DNA of 64,000 nucleotides. Origin: Lentiprolixibacter aurantiacus (GTDB lineage: Bacteria > Bacteroidota > Bacteroidia > Flavobacteriales > Flavobacteriaceae). The position numbers and the translations under genes were made by a program. This document shows positions 1 to 9,431 of this stretch, piece by piece; the stretch's first letter is position 1, and every line of letters starts with the position of its first letter. Below the pieces are notes generated by a model. The model searched no databases. It had not been told where the DNA came from and saw nothing but the letters and a program-made list of their open reading frames with translations. The stretch is taken from positions 496,001-560,000 of the forward strand of contig NZ_JAPFQP010000001.1 in the NCBI RefSeq assembly GCF_026241225.1, given 5' to 3'.

Positions 1-92
1 GTTTTAATATCCAGCGCATAGCTTATAAATTAAGGCGTCTGTACGCAATAATCGAGCAGTACAAAAAGATTGTATCCTTGTCTTTGTTTGGA

Positions 93-521
93 CTATTCGT
101 GGTGGAAATTGGTCTCGATTTTGACCTCGGCAAATCGCCTGAACATTTCCATTACGCCACAGTATTTATCCACCGAAAGGTCCACTGCACGTTTCAATTT
201 TTTTTCATCAAGCTTATCCCCGTGGAAATGAAATGCTACTGTAACCTTGTCGTAATATTTGGGGTGCTCATCGGTGAGATTTGCAGTGATATCTATTTTA
301 AAATCTCTTACATCCAGTTTCATCTTCCCAATCAGCATAGCAATATCAAGGCCTGAACATCCCGCCAAACCAGACAGCATCAGTGCCTTGGGCCGGAATC
401 CACGGCCCTCCCCACCATCTTCTGGTCCTGCGTCTATAGTCAAATTAAGGCCGGAGGGGTTATTGCTTTCAAAGGCCATTTTACCCAGCCATTTGGTAGT
501 AATTTGGTTTGTAGCACCCAT
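93..521 (-). CDS. OsmC family peroxiredoxin-like protein
   Basis: OsmC/Ohr-fold protein of 142 residues. The family reduces organic or inorganic hydroperoxides with a pair of cysteines in the cytosol. The two cysteines expected of the family are visible, C55 in LAGCSG and C121 in KYCGVM, and the length is normal. An upstream in-frame ATG at 578 would add 19 residues (rich in F, Y and K) and would overlap the divergent gene at 572, so I start at ATG 521 (MGATNQITTKW). It is divergent from an AhpD-like gene with about 50 bp between, which suggests a shared oxidative-stress theme (inference). Substrate unknown. Confidence 0.88.
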   Translation of the reverse strand: MGATNQITTKWLGKMAFESNNPSGLNLTIDAGPEDGGEGRGFRPKALMLSGLAGCSGLDIAMLIGKMKLDVRDFKIDITANLTDEHPKYYDKVTVAFHFHGDKLDEKKLKRAVDLSVDKYCGVMEMFRRFAEVKIETNFHHE

Positions 522-571
522 ATTTTTTTGTTTCTTGTAATTCGTGTAAAAATACATTAAATCAAAGGAAG

Positions 572-1165
572 ATGCCATTAGTAAACCCCCTGGATCCCAG
601 TCATGACGAGGAGACCCGAAAACTCGCAGAATTTTTTAATGAAACCCTGGGATTTTGCCCCAATTCTGTGCTCACCATGCAACACCGGCCCGCCATTTCC
701 AAGGCATTTATCAACCTCAATAAAGCAGTTATGGCCAATGAAGGTCGGGTTAGTTCGGCCCTGAAAAGAATGATTGCCTGGGTTAGCAGCAATGCAACCG
801 GTTGCAGGTATTGCCAGGCGCATGCCATACGGGCAGCTGAACGCTATGGTGCCGAGCAGGAACAACTCGAGAATATTTGGGAATACCGCACCCATCCGGC
901 ATTTTCAGAAGCTGAACGGGCTGCTCTTGATTTTTCACTGGCTGCATCACAGATCCCCAATAATGTTGGAGAAGAGATTAAACAACGGCTATATGAATAC
1001 TGGGATGAAGGGGAGATTGTTGAAATGCTGGGAGTGATCTCCCTTTTTGGCTACCTGAACCGATGGAACGACTCTATGGGTACCACCATAGAAGAAGGAG
1101 CTGTGGAAAGCGGAAATCAATACCTGGGCAAACACGGCTGGGTAAAAGGCAAACACGGGGGTTGA
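572..1165 (+). CDS. Carboxymuconolactone decarboxylase / AhpD-like family protein
   Basis: All-helical AhpD-fold protein of 197 residues. The redox motif C78-R-Y-C81 with H84 (CRYCQAH) matches the CxxC-xx-H active site of AhpD-like peroxidase-related proteins. AhpD acts as a disulfide reductase in peroxide detoxification, but many members of this family have unknown substrates. The N-terminal part (FFNETLGFCPNS) and the long C-terminal helical tail resemble the peroxidase-related subgroup. It is divergent from an OsmC protein, which fits a redox or peroxide role (inference). It is convergent with rsmI, 30 bp away. Confidence 0.85.
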   Translation: MPLVNPLDPSHDEETRKLAEFFNETLGFCPNSVLTMQHRPAISKAFINLNKAVMANEGRVSSALKRMIAWVSSNATGCRYCQAHAIRAAERYGAEQEQLENIWEYRTHPAFSEAERAALDFSLAASQIPNNVGEEIKQRLYEYWDEGEIVEMLGVISLFGYLNRWNDSMGTTIEEGAVESGNQYLGKHGWVKGKHGG

Positions 1166-1195
1166 TCATACGGATTACATAACCGCGACTTTACG

Positions 1196-1861
1196 CTATT
1201 TTTTTCCTTCCAGGACCAACACCAGTTCTCCTTTTGGAGGGTGATTTTCAAAATGGGCTATTACTTCCGCTATAGTCCCGCGTATGGTCTCTTCGAACTT
1301 TTTGCTCAACTCACGGGAAACCGATACCGTCCTGCTTTCACCAAAAAATTCACCCAACTGGGTTAAGGTTTTGAGCAGCCTGTGGGGGGATTCATAAAAA
1401 ACCATGGTCCTTTCTTCTTCTGCCAGTTTAGATAAGCGGGTGTTCCTCCCTTTTTTTGGAGGCAGGAAACCTTCGAAAACAAATCGGTCGCAGGGCAGTC
1501 CGCTTACAACCAGGGCTGGTACGAAAGCTGTAGCTCCCGGAAGGCAGTTAACTTCAATACCGGCGGCAATACAGGCCCTTGTAAGGAGAAATCCCGGATC
1601 TGATATTCCGGGTGTGCCGGCATCTGAGATGAGTGCCATGGAGGTTCCCTGTTCCATTTGCTGAACCAGTCCCGGAACCTGCTTATGCTCGTTGTGCATG
1701 TGATGACTCCTTAGCGGGGTATCGATACCAAAATGTTGCAGGAGTTTACCACTGGTACGGGTATCCTCGGCGAGGATAAGATCCACTTCTTTTAATATCC
1801 GCACTGCCCTGTAGGTGATATCCTCCAGGTTTCCTATTGGTGTTGGAACAAGGTAAAGCAC
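1196..1861 (-). CDS. rsmI: 16S rRNA (cytidine1402-2'-O)-methyltransferase RsmI
   Basis: SAM-dependent tetrapyrrole-methylase-fold enzyme that 2'-O-methylates C1402 of 16S rRNA in the decoding centre. The N-terminal signature LYLVPTPIGNLEDITYRA and the SDAGTPGISDPG loop are diagnostic. At 221 residues it lacks the C-terminal extension of the enterobacterial enzyme, which is usual for Bacteroidota. It starts at ATG 1861, and the terminator of the next upstream minus-strand gene lies just before it, so it probably has its own promoter in the 30 bp upstream. Confidence 0.96.
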   Translation of the reverse strand: MLYLVPTPIGNLEDITYRAVRILKEVDLILAEDTRTSGKLLQHFGIDTPLRSHHMHNEHKQVPGLVQQMEQGTSMALISDAGTPGISDPGFLLTRACIAAGIEVNCLPGATAFVPALVVSGLPCDRFVFEGFLPPKKGRNTRLSKLAEEERTMVFYESPHRLLKTLTQLGEFFGESRTVSVSRELSKKFEETIRGTIAEVIAHFENHPPKGELVLVLEGKK

Positions 1862-1887
1862 TTTTAATCAGTTATATAATAATCAAA

Positions 1888-1922
1888 ATAAAAAGCCGAA
1901 AGCTGTATCAGGAACTTTCGGC
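1888..1922 (-). terminator. Rho-independent terminator of the unknown gene at 1953-2633
   Basis: GCCGAAAG (1895-1902) pairs with CTTTCGGC (1915-1922) around a 12-nt loop. Read on the minus strand the stem is followed by TTTTTATTTT. It lies between the stop at 1953 and the rsmI start at 1861. Confidence 0.75.
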
Positions 1923-1952
1923 AAGCTTATATTCTCATTCTAGCGGAAAAGA

Positions 1953-2633
1953 TTAGGAAAACCGCCTTTCTATGAGTGCCATAAAGCGATTTTCATAATT
2001 CTCTTTGCCTTTCCAGTTGTCGTATTCCGGTTTGATCAAATTCTCGATAAAAGCACGGGATCGCTCCTCGGAATCAATGGTGTTCAACTGTGAGATCACC
2101 CGGTTAAAATCCTCGGTACTCTCACGAAATAAATGCTTTACAAAGGCTAGACGATCGTTCAGATCCACTTTGATTTCACGTGCAACCAGCTTTTCATTCA
2201 GTGATTTAGCTGGGGGATTATCATTTTCCGGTACAGGGCTCAGGATTTCTTTATCTTCCTTGATCACTTCCTTTTTAGCCACGAACTCCCTGAATACCTG
2301 CTCAACCTCAGCAGCAGAGGGCATTTCAGAAATCATATGTTTGATAGTATCAATGCCTGGTGTAATAATATCCTCCTCATGAGGATTATTTTCCGGCACG
2401 GACCGATTTTCTGTCATAACGGCATTAGCCAGGGTTTCAAACTTTGAGGCCAGCACATTCTTGGAAACATCGATCTGTATATCGTCCAGCTTTTCTTCGA
2501 TAAATTTTAAAACCGCCAGTTTTTCGTATAGGTTTTTGGCATTTTCATAAAGCTGGGAGATGTTCTTATCTTCCTGGGAAGTCAGGATCTCCGTTGCCAT
2601 TTTAACCAATTCTTCTTTTAATTTCCTCTTCAT
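1953..2633 (-). CDS. Conserved-looking cytosolic protein of unknown function
   Basis: A 226-residue, charged, largely helical protein with no signal peptide or membrane segment; I do not recognise a named domain. The N-terminal 60 residues (RKLKEELVKMATEIL..., YENAKNLYEKLAVLKF) look helical or coiled-coil, a proline-rich linker follows (about residues 75-145), then a second helical part ending in ENRFMALIERRFS. The frame is open upstream to 2714, but ATG 2633 begins a typical sequence (MKRKLKEELV) and leaves about 100 bp for the divergent promoters shared with tdk. A good terminator follows. The C-terminal part (LNDRLAFVKHLF...) could be a small conserved helical module. Function not assigned. 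Confidence 0.75.
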   Translation of the reverse strand: MKRKLKEELVKMATEILTSQEDKNISQLYENAKNLYEKLAVLKFIEEKLDDIQIDVSKNVLASKFETLANAVMTENRSVPENNPHEEDIITPGIDTIKHMISEMPSAAEVEQVFREFVAKKEVIKEDKEILSPVPENDNPPAKSLNEKLVAREIKVDLNDRLAFVKHLFRESTEDFNRVISQLNTIDSEERSRAFIENLIKPEYDNWKGKENYENRFMALIERRFS

Positions 2634-2737
2634 CTTTTTAACCGTTAGCCGCAGGTTTAGGTCTTTCTTTTTTAATACTTTTATACTTTCCCTGTAAGTA
2701 AAACGCAGGAGCAACTACTTTCGTCTAAAATTACAAA

Positions 2738-3382
2738 ATGTTTCTCGAAAACACTGTTAATCACAAAGAACAATTCGGCTGGATCGAGGTTATCTGCGGC
2801 TCCATGTTTTCGGGTAAAACGGAGGAATTGATACGCAGGTTGAAACGGGCGCAGTTTGCGAAGCAAAAAGTAGAGATATTCAAACCCATCATCGACACGC
2901 GTTACCATGAGGAAATGGTGGTTTCACATGATGAGAACGAGATTAGGTCTACACCTGTCCCCGCGGCAGCCAATATCAGATTGCTGGCAGATGACTGCGA
3001 TGTGGTAGGGATAGATGAAGCCCAGTTTTTTGACGATGAGATAATTACGGTTTGCAATGACCTGGCCAATATGGGGATAAGGGTTGTTGTGGCAGGTCTG
3101 GATATGGACTTTAAAGGAAACCCCTTCGGGCCTATGCCCGCCCTTATGGCAACAGCCGAATACGTGACCAAGGTGCATGCCATATGCACCCGTACGGGAA
3201 ACCTCGCGAATTACAGTTTTCGAAAATCCAGCAACAACGACCTGGTATTGCTGGGAGAAACTGAAGAGTACGAGCCCCTGAGTCGGGCAGCATTTTACAA
3301 AGCCATGCTAAGGGAAAAAATAAGCCATATGGATGTTGAGGCCGAGGAAGTGGTACATACCAAAAAGAAAGCGAATGGCTGA
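2738..3382 (+). CDS. tdk: Thymidine kinase (type II)
   Basis: Salvage kinase phosphorylating thymidine to dTMP in the cytosol. Walker A is GSMFSGKT (residues 21-28), the catalytic glutamate is E94 in GIDEAQF, and the substrate-lasso region follows KVHAIC. The length of 214 residues fits type II enzymes. The four zinc cysteines of the E. coli-type enzyme are not all present: the first pair reads CTRTG and the C-terminal pair is absent ([16 protein letters not shown]). I believe this form is common among Flavobacteriaceae, so it is probably functional. The stop overlaps the start of alr by 8 nt, implying a tdk-alr operon with translational coupling. Confidence 0.96.
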   Translation: MFLENTVNHKEQFGWIEVICGSMFSGKTEELIRRLKRAQFAKQKVEIFKPIIDTRYHEEMVVSHDENEIRSTPVPAAANIRLLADDCDVVGIDEAQFFDDEIITVCNDLANMGIRVVVAGLDMDFKGNPFGPMPALMATAEYVTKVHAICTRTGNLANYSFRKSSNNDLVLLGETEEYEPLSRAAFYKAMLREKISHMDVEAEEVVHTKKKANG

Positions 3383-4481
3383 TCCCCGGGAAACGGTCCT
3401 CGAAATAGATCTTGGGGCCCTAGAGCACAACTACCGATACCTTAAAGCAAGAATAGAGCCCAAAACCAAATTCCTGGCGGTGGTCAAGGCGTATGCCTAT
3501 GGCAGTGATAGCATCGCGATAGCCAGAAAACTGGAAGCGCTTGGAGTGGATTATTTTGCCGTAGCCTATACCCATGAAGGTGCTTTTCTCCGTGATCACG
3601 GTATTATTACTCCAATTTTGGTGTTGCATCCTCAACCGGTAAACTTTGACCAGCTCATTGCCCGATGCCTGGAACCCAGCATTTATTCGGACCGTATTTT
3701 AAAAGCTTTTCAGGAAGCTGCAAAAGCAGCTGGCCAGAGGCATTACCCGGTTCATCTTAAATTTAATACGGGATTAAACCGACTCGGGTTCAGGGAAGAA
3801 GATATACCGCATATTGCGATGAAGGCTCAGCAGTCAGAAGCACTAAAGGTAATTTCTCTTTTTTCTCACCTGGCCGCTTCGGACGATCGCTCTGAATCCG
3901 TATTTACACATGCCCAGATTGATCGATTTAAGTCAATCGTAAAAAAAATATCAGGAAAGCTGGACAATAAACCCTTTCTGCATCTTCTGAATACCTCCGG
4001 TATTTTGAATTATCCGGAGGCACAATTCGATATGGTCCGCAGCGGTATCGGTCTATACGGCTACAGCAACAACCCGGACCTGGATCAGGAGTTAAAACCA
4101 GTTGCTACGCTGAAGACCGTAATTTCACAAATCCATGAAATAACCCCTGGTGAAAGTGTAGGTTACAACCGTGCCTTTACAGCCCGGAATAAGTGTACTA
4201 TTGCCACCCTTCCCCTGGGACATGCCGATGGCCTTGGACGTATCTATGGCAATGCACGGGGTGTAGTAAGCGTTAATGGCCAAAAAGCCCCTATTGTAGG
4301 TAATGTATGCATGGATATGCTAATGATCGACATTAGCGGTATTCCCTGCGATGAAGGAGATGAGGTGATTCTTTTTGGAAAAGGGCATTCTGCAGAAATG
4401 GTCGCTGCCAGTGCTAAAACAATCTCCTATGAATTAATTACCGGCATTTCACAACGGGTTCGAAGGGAGATCCTTCCTTAA
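3375..4481 (+). CDS. alr: Alanine racemase
   Basis: PLP enzyme interconverting L- and D-alanine for peptidoglycan. The PLP lysine is K38 in VVKAYAYG, and the second catalytic tyrosine lies in SVGYNRAF near residue 262. The product has 368 residues with an N-terminal TIM barrel and a C-terminal beta domain ([10 protein letters not shown]). An upstream in-frame start at 3333 lies inside tdk and would add basic residues; ATG 3375 begins [16 protein letters not shown], the normal family start. It overlaps tdk by 8 nt. The gap of 77 bp to mscL leaves it unclear whether mscL is co-transcribed. Confidence 0.96.
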   Translation: MADPRETVLEIDLGALEHNYRYLKARIEPKTKFLAVVKAYAYGSDSIAIARKLEALGVDYFAVAYTHEGAFLRDHGIITPILVLHPQPVNFDQLIARCLEPSIYSDRILKAFQEAAKAAGQRHYPVHLKFNTGLNRLGFREEDIPHIAMKAQQSEALKVISLFSHLAASDDRSESVFTHAQIDRFKSIVKKISGKLDNKPFLHLLNTSGILNYPEAQFDMVRSGIGLYGYSNNPDLDQELKPVATLKTVISQIHEITPGESVGYNRAFTARNKCTIATLPLGHADGLGRIYGNARGVVSVNGQKAPIVGNVCMDMLMIDISGIPCDEGDEVILFGKGHSAEMVAASAKTISYELITGISQRVRREILP

Positions 4482-4558
4482 TTCATTGCTATCTTAAAAA
4501 GAGCATCTTTTTTTTATGTATTTTAGGTTTCGCTATTAACTATTAAAAGAACACGATC

Positions 4559-4960
4559 ATGTTTAAAGAATTCAAGAATTTTATCATGACTGGTAACGTA
4601 ATAGATTTTGCCGTTGCCGTTATCATGGCAGGAGCCGTTGGATTGGTTATCAATGGATTTGTTGCAGACATTGTAATGCCTGTTGTGGGAGAATTTACAG
4701 GAGGTGTGGATTTTGCCAACCTCAAGTTTGTCCTGACAGAAGCTTCAGGTGTTGAAGGCGAGGCAGGCTATGTTGCCGAAAATGCCATCCGATACGGGGC
4801 ATGGGTGAATACCCTGGTGAATCTGGTAACTGTAGGGTTTGTTATGTTTATCATTGTTAAAGCTTACAACAAGACCAAAACACCACCACCTCCACCAGCT
4901 CCAAAAGGACCTACCCAGGAGGAATTGCTGGCGGAGATCAGGGATCTGCTGAAGAAATAA
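4559..4960 (+). CDS. mscL: Large-conductance mechanosensitive channel MscL
   Basis: Inner-membrane pentameric channel that opens under membrane tension to release solutes on hypo-osmotic shock. The N-terminal amphipathic helix MFKEFKNFIMTGNVIDFAVA and TM1 (about 15-45) with the glycine/alanine pore pattern are clear. TM2 spans roughly 75-100, followed by a proline-rich linker (PPPPPAPKGP) and the C-terminal helix EELLAEIRDLLKK. The 133-residue length is normal. It is followed by a strong terminator and may have its own promoter in the 77 bp upstream. Confidence 0.96.
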   Translation: MFKEFKNFIMTGNVIDFAVAVIMAGAVGLVINGFVADIVMPVVGEFTGGVDFANLKFVLTEASGVEGEAGYVAENAIRYGAWVNTLVNLVTVGFVMFIIVKAYNKTKTPPPPPAPKGPTQEELLAEIRDLLKK

Positions 4961-5014
4961 AAATACTGTCCTTTTCAAAAGGGATTACCGCTACACTACA
5001 ATTAAAACAATAAA

Positions 5015-5053
5015 CCGCCGGCATGCCTGCTAAGCATACCGGCGGATTTTTTT
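5015..5053 (+). terminator. Rho-independent terminator after mscL
   Basis: CCGCCGG (5015-5021) pairs with CCGGCGG (5039-5045); after one C-A mismatch ATGC pairs with GCAT; 7-nt loop; seven T residues follow (5047-5053). Confidence 0.85.
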
Positions 5054-5154
5054 GTGTAATATGTAACGTTTTTATCCCGTCTTATGATGAAGTTGGGCAG
5101 AACTTGTCCATCTAAGGCGCTTGAGGTACATTTACACACCAAATTTTATTCAAG

Positions 5155-6144
5155 ATGAGAGTAGCTGTTGTTGGAGCCACCGGGATGGTTGGAGAAGTGA
5201 TGTTAAAGGTCTTGTCTGAGCGCAAGTTTCCCATAACCGAGCTATATCCGGTTGCCTCCGAACGATCTATAGGCAAAGAATTGCAATTCGCTGGTAAGCC
5301 ATATAAGGTAATCGGGTTGTCTCAGGCCGTATCTCTGAAACCCGACCTGGCTATTTTCTCTGCAGGAGGGGAAACCTCTCTGGAATGGGCTCCTAAATTT
5401 GCCGAAGTAGGTACTACCGTAATCGATAATTCCTCAGCCTGGCGGATGGATCCAACGAAGAAACTGGTGGTTCCGGAAATCAATGCGCATGTGTTAGGCA
5501 GGGATGACAAGATAATAGCTAATCCCAATTGTTCTACCATTCAACTGGTGATGGCCCTGGCCCCCCTGCATGATCGGTACCGCATGAAACGAGTTGTGGT
5601 ATCTACTTACCAATCGGTTTCCGGGACCGGTGTCAAGGCAGTGAAACAGCTGGAAAATGAGATAGCCGGGGTTCAGGGAGAAATGGCTTACCCTTATCCT
5701 ATTAATCGCAATGCCCTTCCGCACTGTGATGTTTTCCTGGAAAACGGTTATACTAAAGAGGAAATGAAACTCGCTAATGAACCCTTGAAAATACTGGGTG
5801 ATAATTCCTTCTCTGTAACCGCAACTGCAGTCAGGATTCCTACGGCAGGAGGGCATTCTGAATCTGTAAATGTGGCCTTTGAAAACGATTTTACCCTTGA
5901 GGAGGTACGCCAACTTCTGCACCAGACACCAGGCATAGTGGTACAGGACAATCCTGAGACCAATACTTATCCAATGCCCATATATGCGCATGAAAAGGAT
6001 GAGGTTTTTGTAGGGCGGATTCGACGTGATGAAACGCAACCCAACACACTGAATCTTTGGATAGTGGCAGATAATTTACGCAAGGGTGCGGCCACCAATG
6101 CCATCCAAATTGCCGAGTATTTGAAAAACAACGGACTTGTGTAA
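5155..6144 (+). CDS. asd: Aspartate-semialdehyde dehydrogenase
   Basis: NADPH enzyme reducing aspartyl phosphate to aspartate semialdehyde, the branch point to lysine/diaminopimelate, threonine and methionine. The Rossmann motif GATGMVGEVML is at residues 7-17, the catalytic cysteine is C126 in NPNCSTIQL, and the substrate-binding histidine region is IPTAGGHSESV. The length of 329 residues is normal. It appears monocistronic, with the mscL terminator upstream and 90 bp before the next gene. Confidence 0.97.
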   Translation: MRVAVVGATGMVGEVMLKVLSERKFPITELYPVASERSIGKELQFAGKPYKVIGLSQAVSLKPDLAIFSAGGETSLEWAPKFAEVGTTVIDNSSAWRMDPTKKLVVPEINAHVLGRDDKIIANPNCSTIQLVMALAPLHDRYRMKRVVVSTYQSVSGTGVKAVKQLENEIAGVQGEMAYPYPINRNALPHCDVFLENGYTKEEMKLANEPLKILGDNSFSVTATAVRIPTAGGHSESVNVAFENDFTLEEVRQLLHQTPGIVVQDNPETNTYPMPIYAHEKDEVFVGRIRRDETQPNTLNLWIVADNLRKGAATNAIQIAEYLKNNGLV

Positions 6145-6234
6145 TCCTGAAGTCCAAAATTCTTGTTAAAGACCTCACTACAGTAGGAATTCTGGTTGGT
6201 TTTATGGAATTTTATGGATACTAAATTTCCATAT

Positions 6235-8391
6235 ATGAAACCTTTTTTACTGATACTGGCAATAGCCTTTTCCTTTATTGCCTGTGAATCCAACCCTAAA
6301 AACGAACCCATTGCTGTGAACTACCCGGAAACCCGGAAGGGAGAAACTGTCGACACTTATTTCGGAACAGAAGTGAAAGACCCCTATCGATGGCTGGAAG
6401 ACGACCGCAGCGCGGAAACAGAAGCCTGGGTTAAAGAGCAAAACAGTGTAACATTCGGTTACCTTGATAATATTCCTTTCCGTAAGGACCTGAAAAATCG
6501 ACTGGAAAAACTCTGGAATTTCGAGAAACTCAGCACTCCATTTAAGGAAGGAGAATATACTTATTTCTACAAGAATGATGGGCTTCAGAACCAATATGTG
6601 GTCTACCGACAAAAAGAGGGTGAAGAACCGGAGATATTCCTGGATCCCAACACCTTTTCGGAAGACGGTACTACCTCATTAGCAGGCCTGAGTTTCACCA
6701 AAGATGGCAGTATGGTTGCTTACTCCATATCTGAAGGAGGAAGCGACTGGAGAAAAGTGATTGTCATGGATACCGAGAATAGGGAAATTGTTGAAGACAC
6801 CCTGGTAGACATAAAATTTAGCGGTATTTCCTGGAAAGGGAATGAAGGCTTTTATTATTCCAGTTATGACAAGCCGGAAGGAAGTGAACTATCTGCTAAA
6901 ACCGATCAGCACAAGGTATACTTCCATAAATTGGGAACACAACAATCAGAGGATGAACTGATCTATGGAGGCACGATGGCAGAAAAACACCGTTATATTT
7001 CTGCAAGTGTAACCGAGGATGAAAACTACCTCATCATTTATCCACGAATTTCAACTTCAGGGAACAAAATGCTGATCCGTGATCTCAGAGACCCCAATGG
7101 CCTCCTGGTCACTGCTTTGGATCATACAGATAGCGATAGCTATGTTTTGGATAACCAGGGAAGTACTCTCTTTCTGGTTACCAACTTAAACGCTCCCAAC
7201 CAGAAGATTGTAAAAGTGGATGCTTCAAATCCCGGACCCGAAAACTGGGTAGATGTCATCCCGGAAACAGAAAACGTACTTAGTCCCAGTACTGGTGGTG
7301 GATACATTTTTGCGGAATATATGGTGGATGCCATTTCAAAGGTATTCCAATACGATTATGAAGGGAATCAGATCCGAGAGGTAAAATTACCGGGAATAGG
7401 AAGCGCCGGTGGTTTTAGCGGTAAAGCTGAAGACAAAGAACTGTATTTCAACTATTCTAACTACTTCACCCCAAATTCATCCTACAAGCTGAATGTAGAA
7501 AGTGGTGAATACGAGCAATACTGGAAGCCTGAAATTGATTATAACCCCGATGAATACCAATCTACCCAGGTATTCTACACTTCGAAAGACGGAACTAAGG
7601 TCCCTATGATCATAACCCACAAAAAGGGACTGGAAATGAATGGAAAGAACCCCACCATACTGTATGGCTATGGAGGCTTCAATATTAGTCGCACCCCGGG
7701 ATTCAGTGTCGTCAATGCCGTATGGATGGAGCAGGGTGGAGTATACGCCGTTCCCAACCTGCGAGGAGGGGGAGAGTACGGAAAAAGATGGCATGAGGCG
7801 GGTATAAAAACCAAAAAACAGAACGTTTTTGACGACTTTATCGCTGCTGCCGAATACCTGATTGAAAACAAGTATACTTCTGCAGATTACCTCGCTATAA
7901 AAGGTGGATCCAACGGAGGACTCCTGGTAGGAGCAACCATGACCCAGAGACCAGACCTGATGAAGGTGGCGCTCCCCGCTGTTGGGGTGATGGATATGCT
8001 GCGTTACCACACCTTCACTGCCGGTGCAGGTTGGGCTTATGATTACGGTACCGCTGAAGACAGCGAGGAAATGTTCAACTACCTTAAAGGATATTCCCCG
8101 GTGCATAATGTAAAAGAAGGCACTTCCTATCCTGCTACTTTGGTTACCACCGGTGACCATGACGACAGGGTGGTACCTGCCCACAGTTTTAAGTTTGCCG
8201 CGGAATTGCAATCCAAGCAGGAGGGAGATAACCCTACCCTGATCCGAATTGAGACCAATGCAGGTCATGGAGCCGGAACTCCCGTAAGTAAACGCATTGA
8301 GCTAAATGCTGACGTTTTTGGGTTCACCCTTTACAATATGGGCTTCAAGCAGCTTCCAAATCAGGCGGTTATCAAGGAATTTAAGGACTAG
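6235..8391 (+). CDS. Prolyl oligopeptidase (S9A), lipoprotein or exported
   Basis: Serine peptidase cleaving after proline in short peptides. An N-terminal seven-bladed propeller (about 75-430) is followed by an alpha/beta hydrolase domain. The catalytic triad is S559 (GGSNGG), D644 (DHDDRVVP) and H678 (NAGHGAG). The 718-residue length matches the family. I start at ATG 6235 because it begins a lipoprotein-like signal ([16 protein letters not shown]); an in-frame ATG at 6196 would put a polar segment before it. It probably acts in the periplasm or anchored to a membrane. A terminator follows. Confidence 0.95.
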   Translation: MKPFLLILAIAFSFIACESNPKNEPIAVNYPETRKGETVDTYFGTEVKDPYRWLEDDRSAETEAWVKEQNSVTFGYLDNIPFRKDLKNRLEKLWNFEKLSTPFKEGEYTYFYKNDGLQNQYVVYRQKEGEEPEIFLDPNTFSEDGTTSLAGLSFTKDGSMVAYSISEGGSDWRKVIVMDTENREIVEDTLVDIKFSGISWKGNEGFYYSSYDKPEGSELSAKTDQHKVYFHKLGTQQSEDELIYGGTMAEKHRYISASVTEDENYLIIYPRISTSGNKMLIRDLRDPNGLLVTALDHTDSDSYVLDNQGSTLFLVTNLNAPNQKIVKVDASNPGPENWVDVIPETENVLSPSTGGGYIFAEYMVDAISKVFQYDYEGNQIREVKLPGIGSAGGFSGKAEDKELYFNYSNYFTPNSSYKLNVESGEYEQYWKPEIDYNPDEYQSTQVFYTSKDGTKVPMIITHKKGLEMNGKNPTILYGYGGFNISRTPGFSVVNAVWMEQGGVYAVPNLRGGGEYGKRWHEAGIKTKKQNVFDDFIAAAEYLIENKYTSADYLAIKGGSNGGLLVGATMTQRPDLMKVALPAVGVMDMLRYHTFTAGAGWAYDYGTAEDSEEMFNYLKGYSPVHNVKEGTSYPATLVTTGDHDDRVVPAHSFKFAAELQSKQEGDNPTLIRIETNAGHGAGTPVSKRIELNADVFGFTLYNMGFKQLPNQAVIKEFKD

Positions 8392-8410
8392 AAATAGCTA
8401 ATTGCAAATA

Positions 8411-8440
8411 AAATCCGTTTCTTGGGAAGCGGATTTTTTT
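8411..8440 (+). terminator. Rho-independent terminator after prolyl oligopeptidase
   Basis: AAATCCGTTTC (8411-8421) pairs with GAAGCGGATTT (8426-8436) with one G-T wobble and a 4-nt loop; the T run continues to 8440. It ends 12 nt before the next ATG, so the ABC gene start must be 8452 or later. Confidence 0.85.
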
Positions 8441-8451
8441 TATTCCCGGAG

Positions 8452-9429
8452 ATGCTTAGGCTGCAACAGATATCCTTTTCTTACAACACCAGGCCTGTAC
8501 TGGAAAACATCTCGCTCGAAGTACAGGCAGGCGAGCATGTTGCCCTGATGGGTGAAAGTGGTTGTGGTAAAAGCACCCTGCTTAAGTTGATCTACGGTTT
8601 GATCAGTCCCGGTAAGGGCAAAATCTTCTGGGATGATCAGGAAGTCAAAGGCCCTTTGTACAACCTGATCCCTGGCGAACCTTTTATGAAGTACCTGTCC
8701 CAGGAATTTGATCTCATGCCCTTCACTACAGTGAGGGAAAATGTAGCCGAATTTCTTTCCGTATTCTATCCCGAAGAACGCGAGTCCCGCACAACGGAAC
8801 TGCTTCAACTGATTGAATTGGAAGGCTTTGGCAACACAAAGGTCAGGTATCTCAGCATAGGCCAGCAGCAAAGGGTAGCCCTGGCCAGAGTGCTGGCCCA
8901 AAAGCCTCAGCTACTGCTGTTAGACGAGCCTTTTAGTCATATTGATAATTTCAGGAAGAACAGCCTGAGGCGCAAGTTATTCAAGTATCTTGAGGAGGAA
9001 GGAATTACCTGTATAACAGCCACCCACGACTACCACGACGTACTTCCTTTTGCGCAGCATGCCATTGTGCTGCGAGATGCCGAAGTGTTAGTTGAAGGAC
9101 CCATAATGGACTTGTATAAACACCCTCGCAACCTTTATGTTGCCTCCCTGTTCGGTGAGGCCAACCTATTGCCGATTGAAGTAATAAAGTCCTACGCAGA
9201 TACCAAACGAAGGATAATTGTTTATGCTCATGAATTCCGTGTATCTTTTTCATCCGGACTTCCGGTAACTGTAAACCGGTCTTATCCCATGGGCAGTTAT
9301 TTCCTTGTTGAGGGAACTCATGAGGATGGGGAGATCGTCTATTTCAATTCCAATGAAACCCTTAAACCTGGTCGCCAGGTTTTCTTAAACATTTCGCTGG
9401 AAACCATAAATCAGCGCCTTGCCCCCTGA
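8452..9429 (+). CDS. Orphan ABC transporter ATP-binding protein
   Basis: A 325-residue ABC ATPase. Walker A is GESGCGKST (34-42), the signature is a variant LSIGQQQR (usual LSGGQ), Walker B is LLLLDEPF, followed by the D-loop SHID and the switch histidine in TATHDYHD. The C-terminal 100 residues (from about 225) resemble the TOBE-type tail of ferric-iron/spermidine/molybdate importers. No permease or binding protein is adjacent, so the partner is encoded elsewhere or absent. The frame is open to 8422, but that lies inside the terminator hairpin; ATG 8452 (MLRLQQISFSY) is the correct start. arfB follows two bases after its stop. Confidence 0.88.
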   Translation: MLRLQQISFSYNTRPVLENISLEVQAGEHVALMGESGCGKSTLLKLIYGLISPGKGKIFWDDQEVKGPLYNLIPGEPFMKYLSQEFDLMPFTTVRENVAEFLSVFYPEERESRTTELLQLIELEGFGNTKVRYLSIGQQQRVALARVLAQKPQLLLLDEPFSHIDNFRKNSLRRKLFKYLEEEGITCITATHDYHDVLPFAQHAIVLRDAEVLVEGPIMDLYKHPRNLYVASLFGEANLLPIEVIKSYADTKRRIIVYAHEFRVSFSSGLPVTVNRSYPMGSYFLVEGTHEDGEIVYFNSNETLKPGRQVFLNISLETINQRLAP

Positions 9430-9431
9430 AA

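Noticed and set aside
1-18. ATG on the minus strand at 16-18 reading MRWILK off the window end
   Set aside because: Six codons are too few to call a gene; could be the start of a small membrane protein beyond the window.
5292-6311. Several minus-strand ORFs over asd and the prolyl oligopeptidase start
   Set aside because: They are antisense to a clear asd gene with an intact catalytic site; compositions rich in H, C and S are typical of shadow frames.
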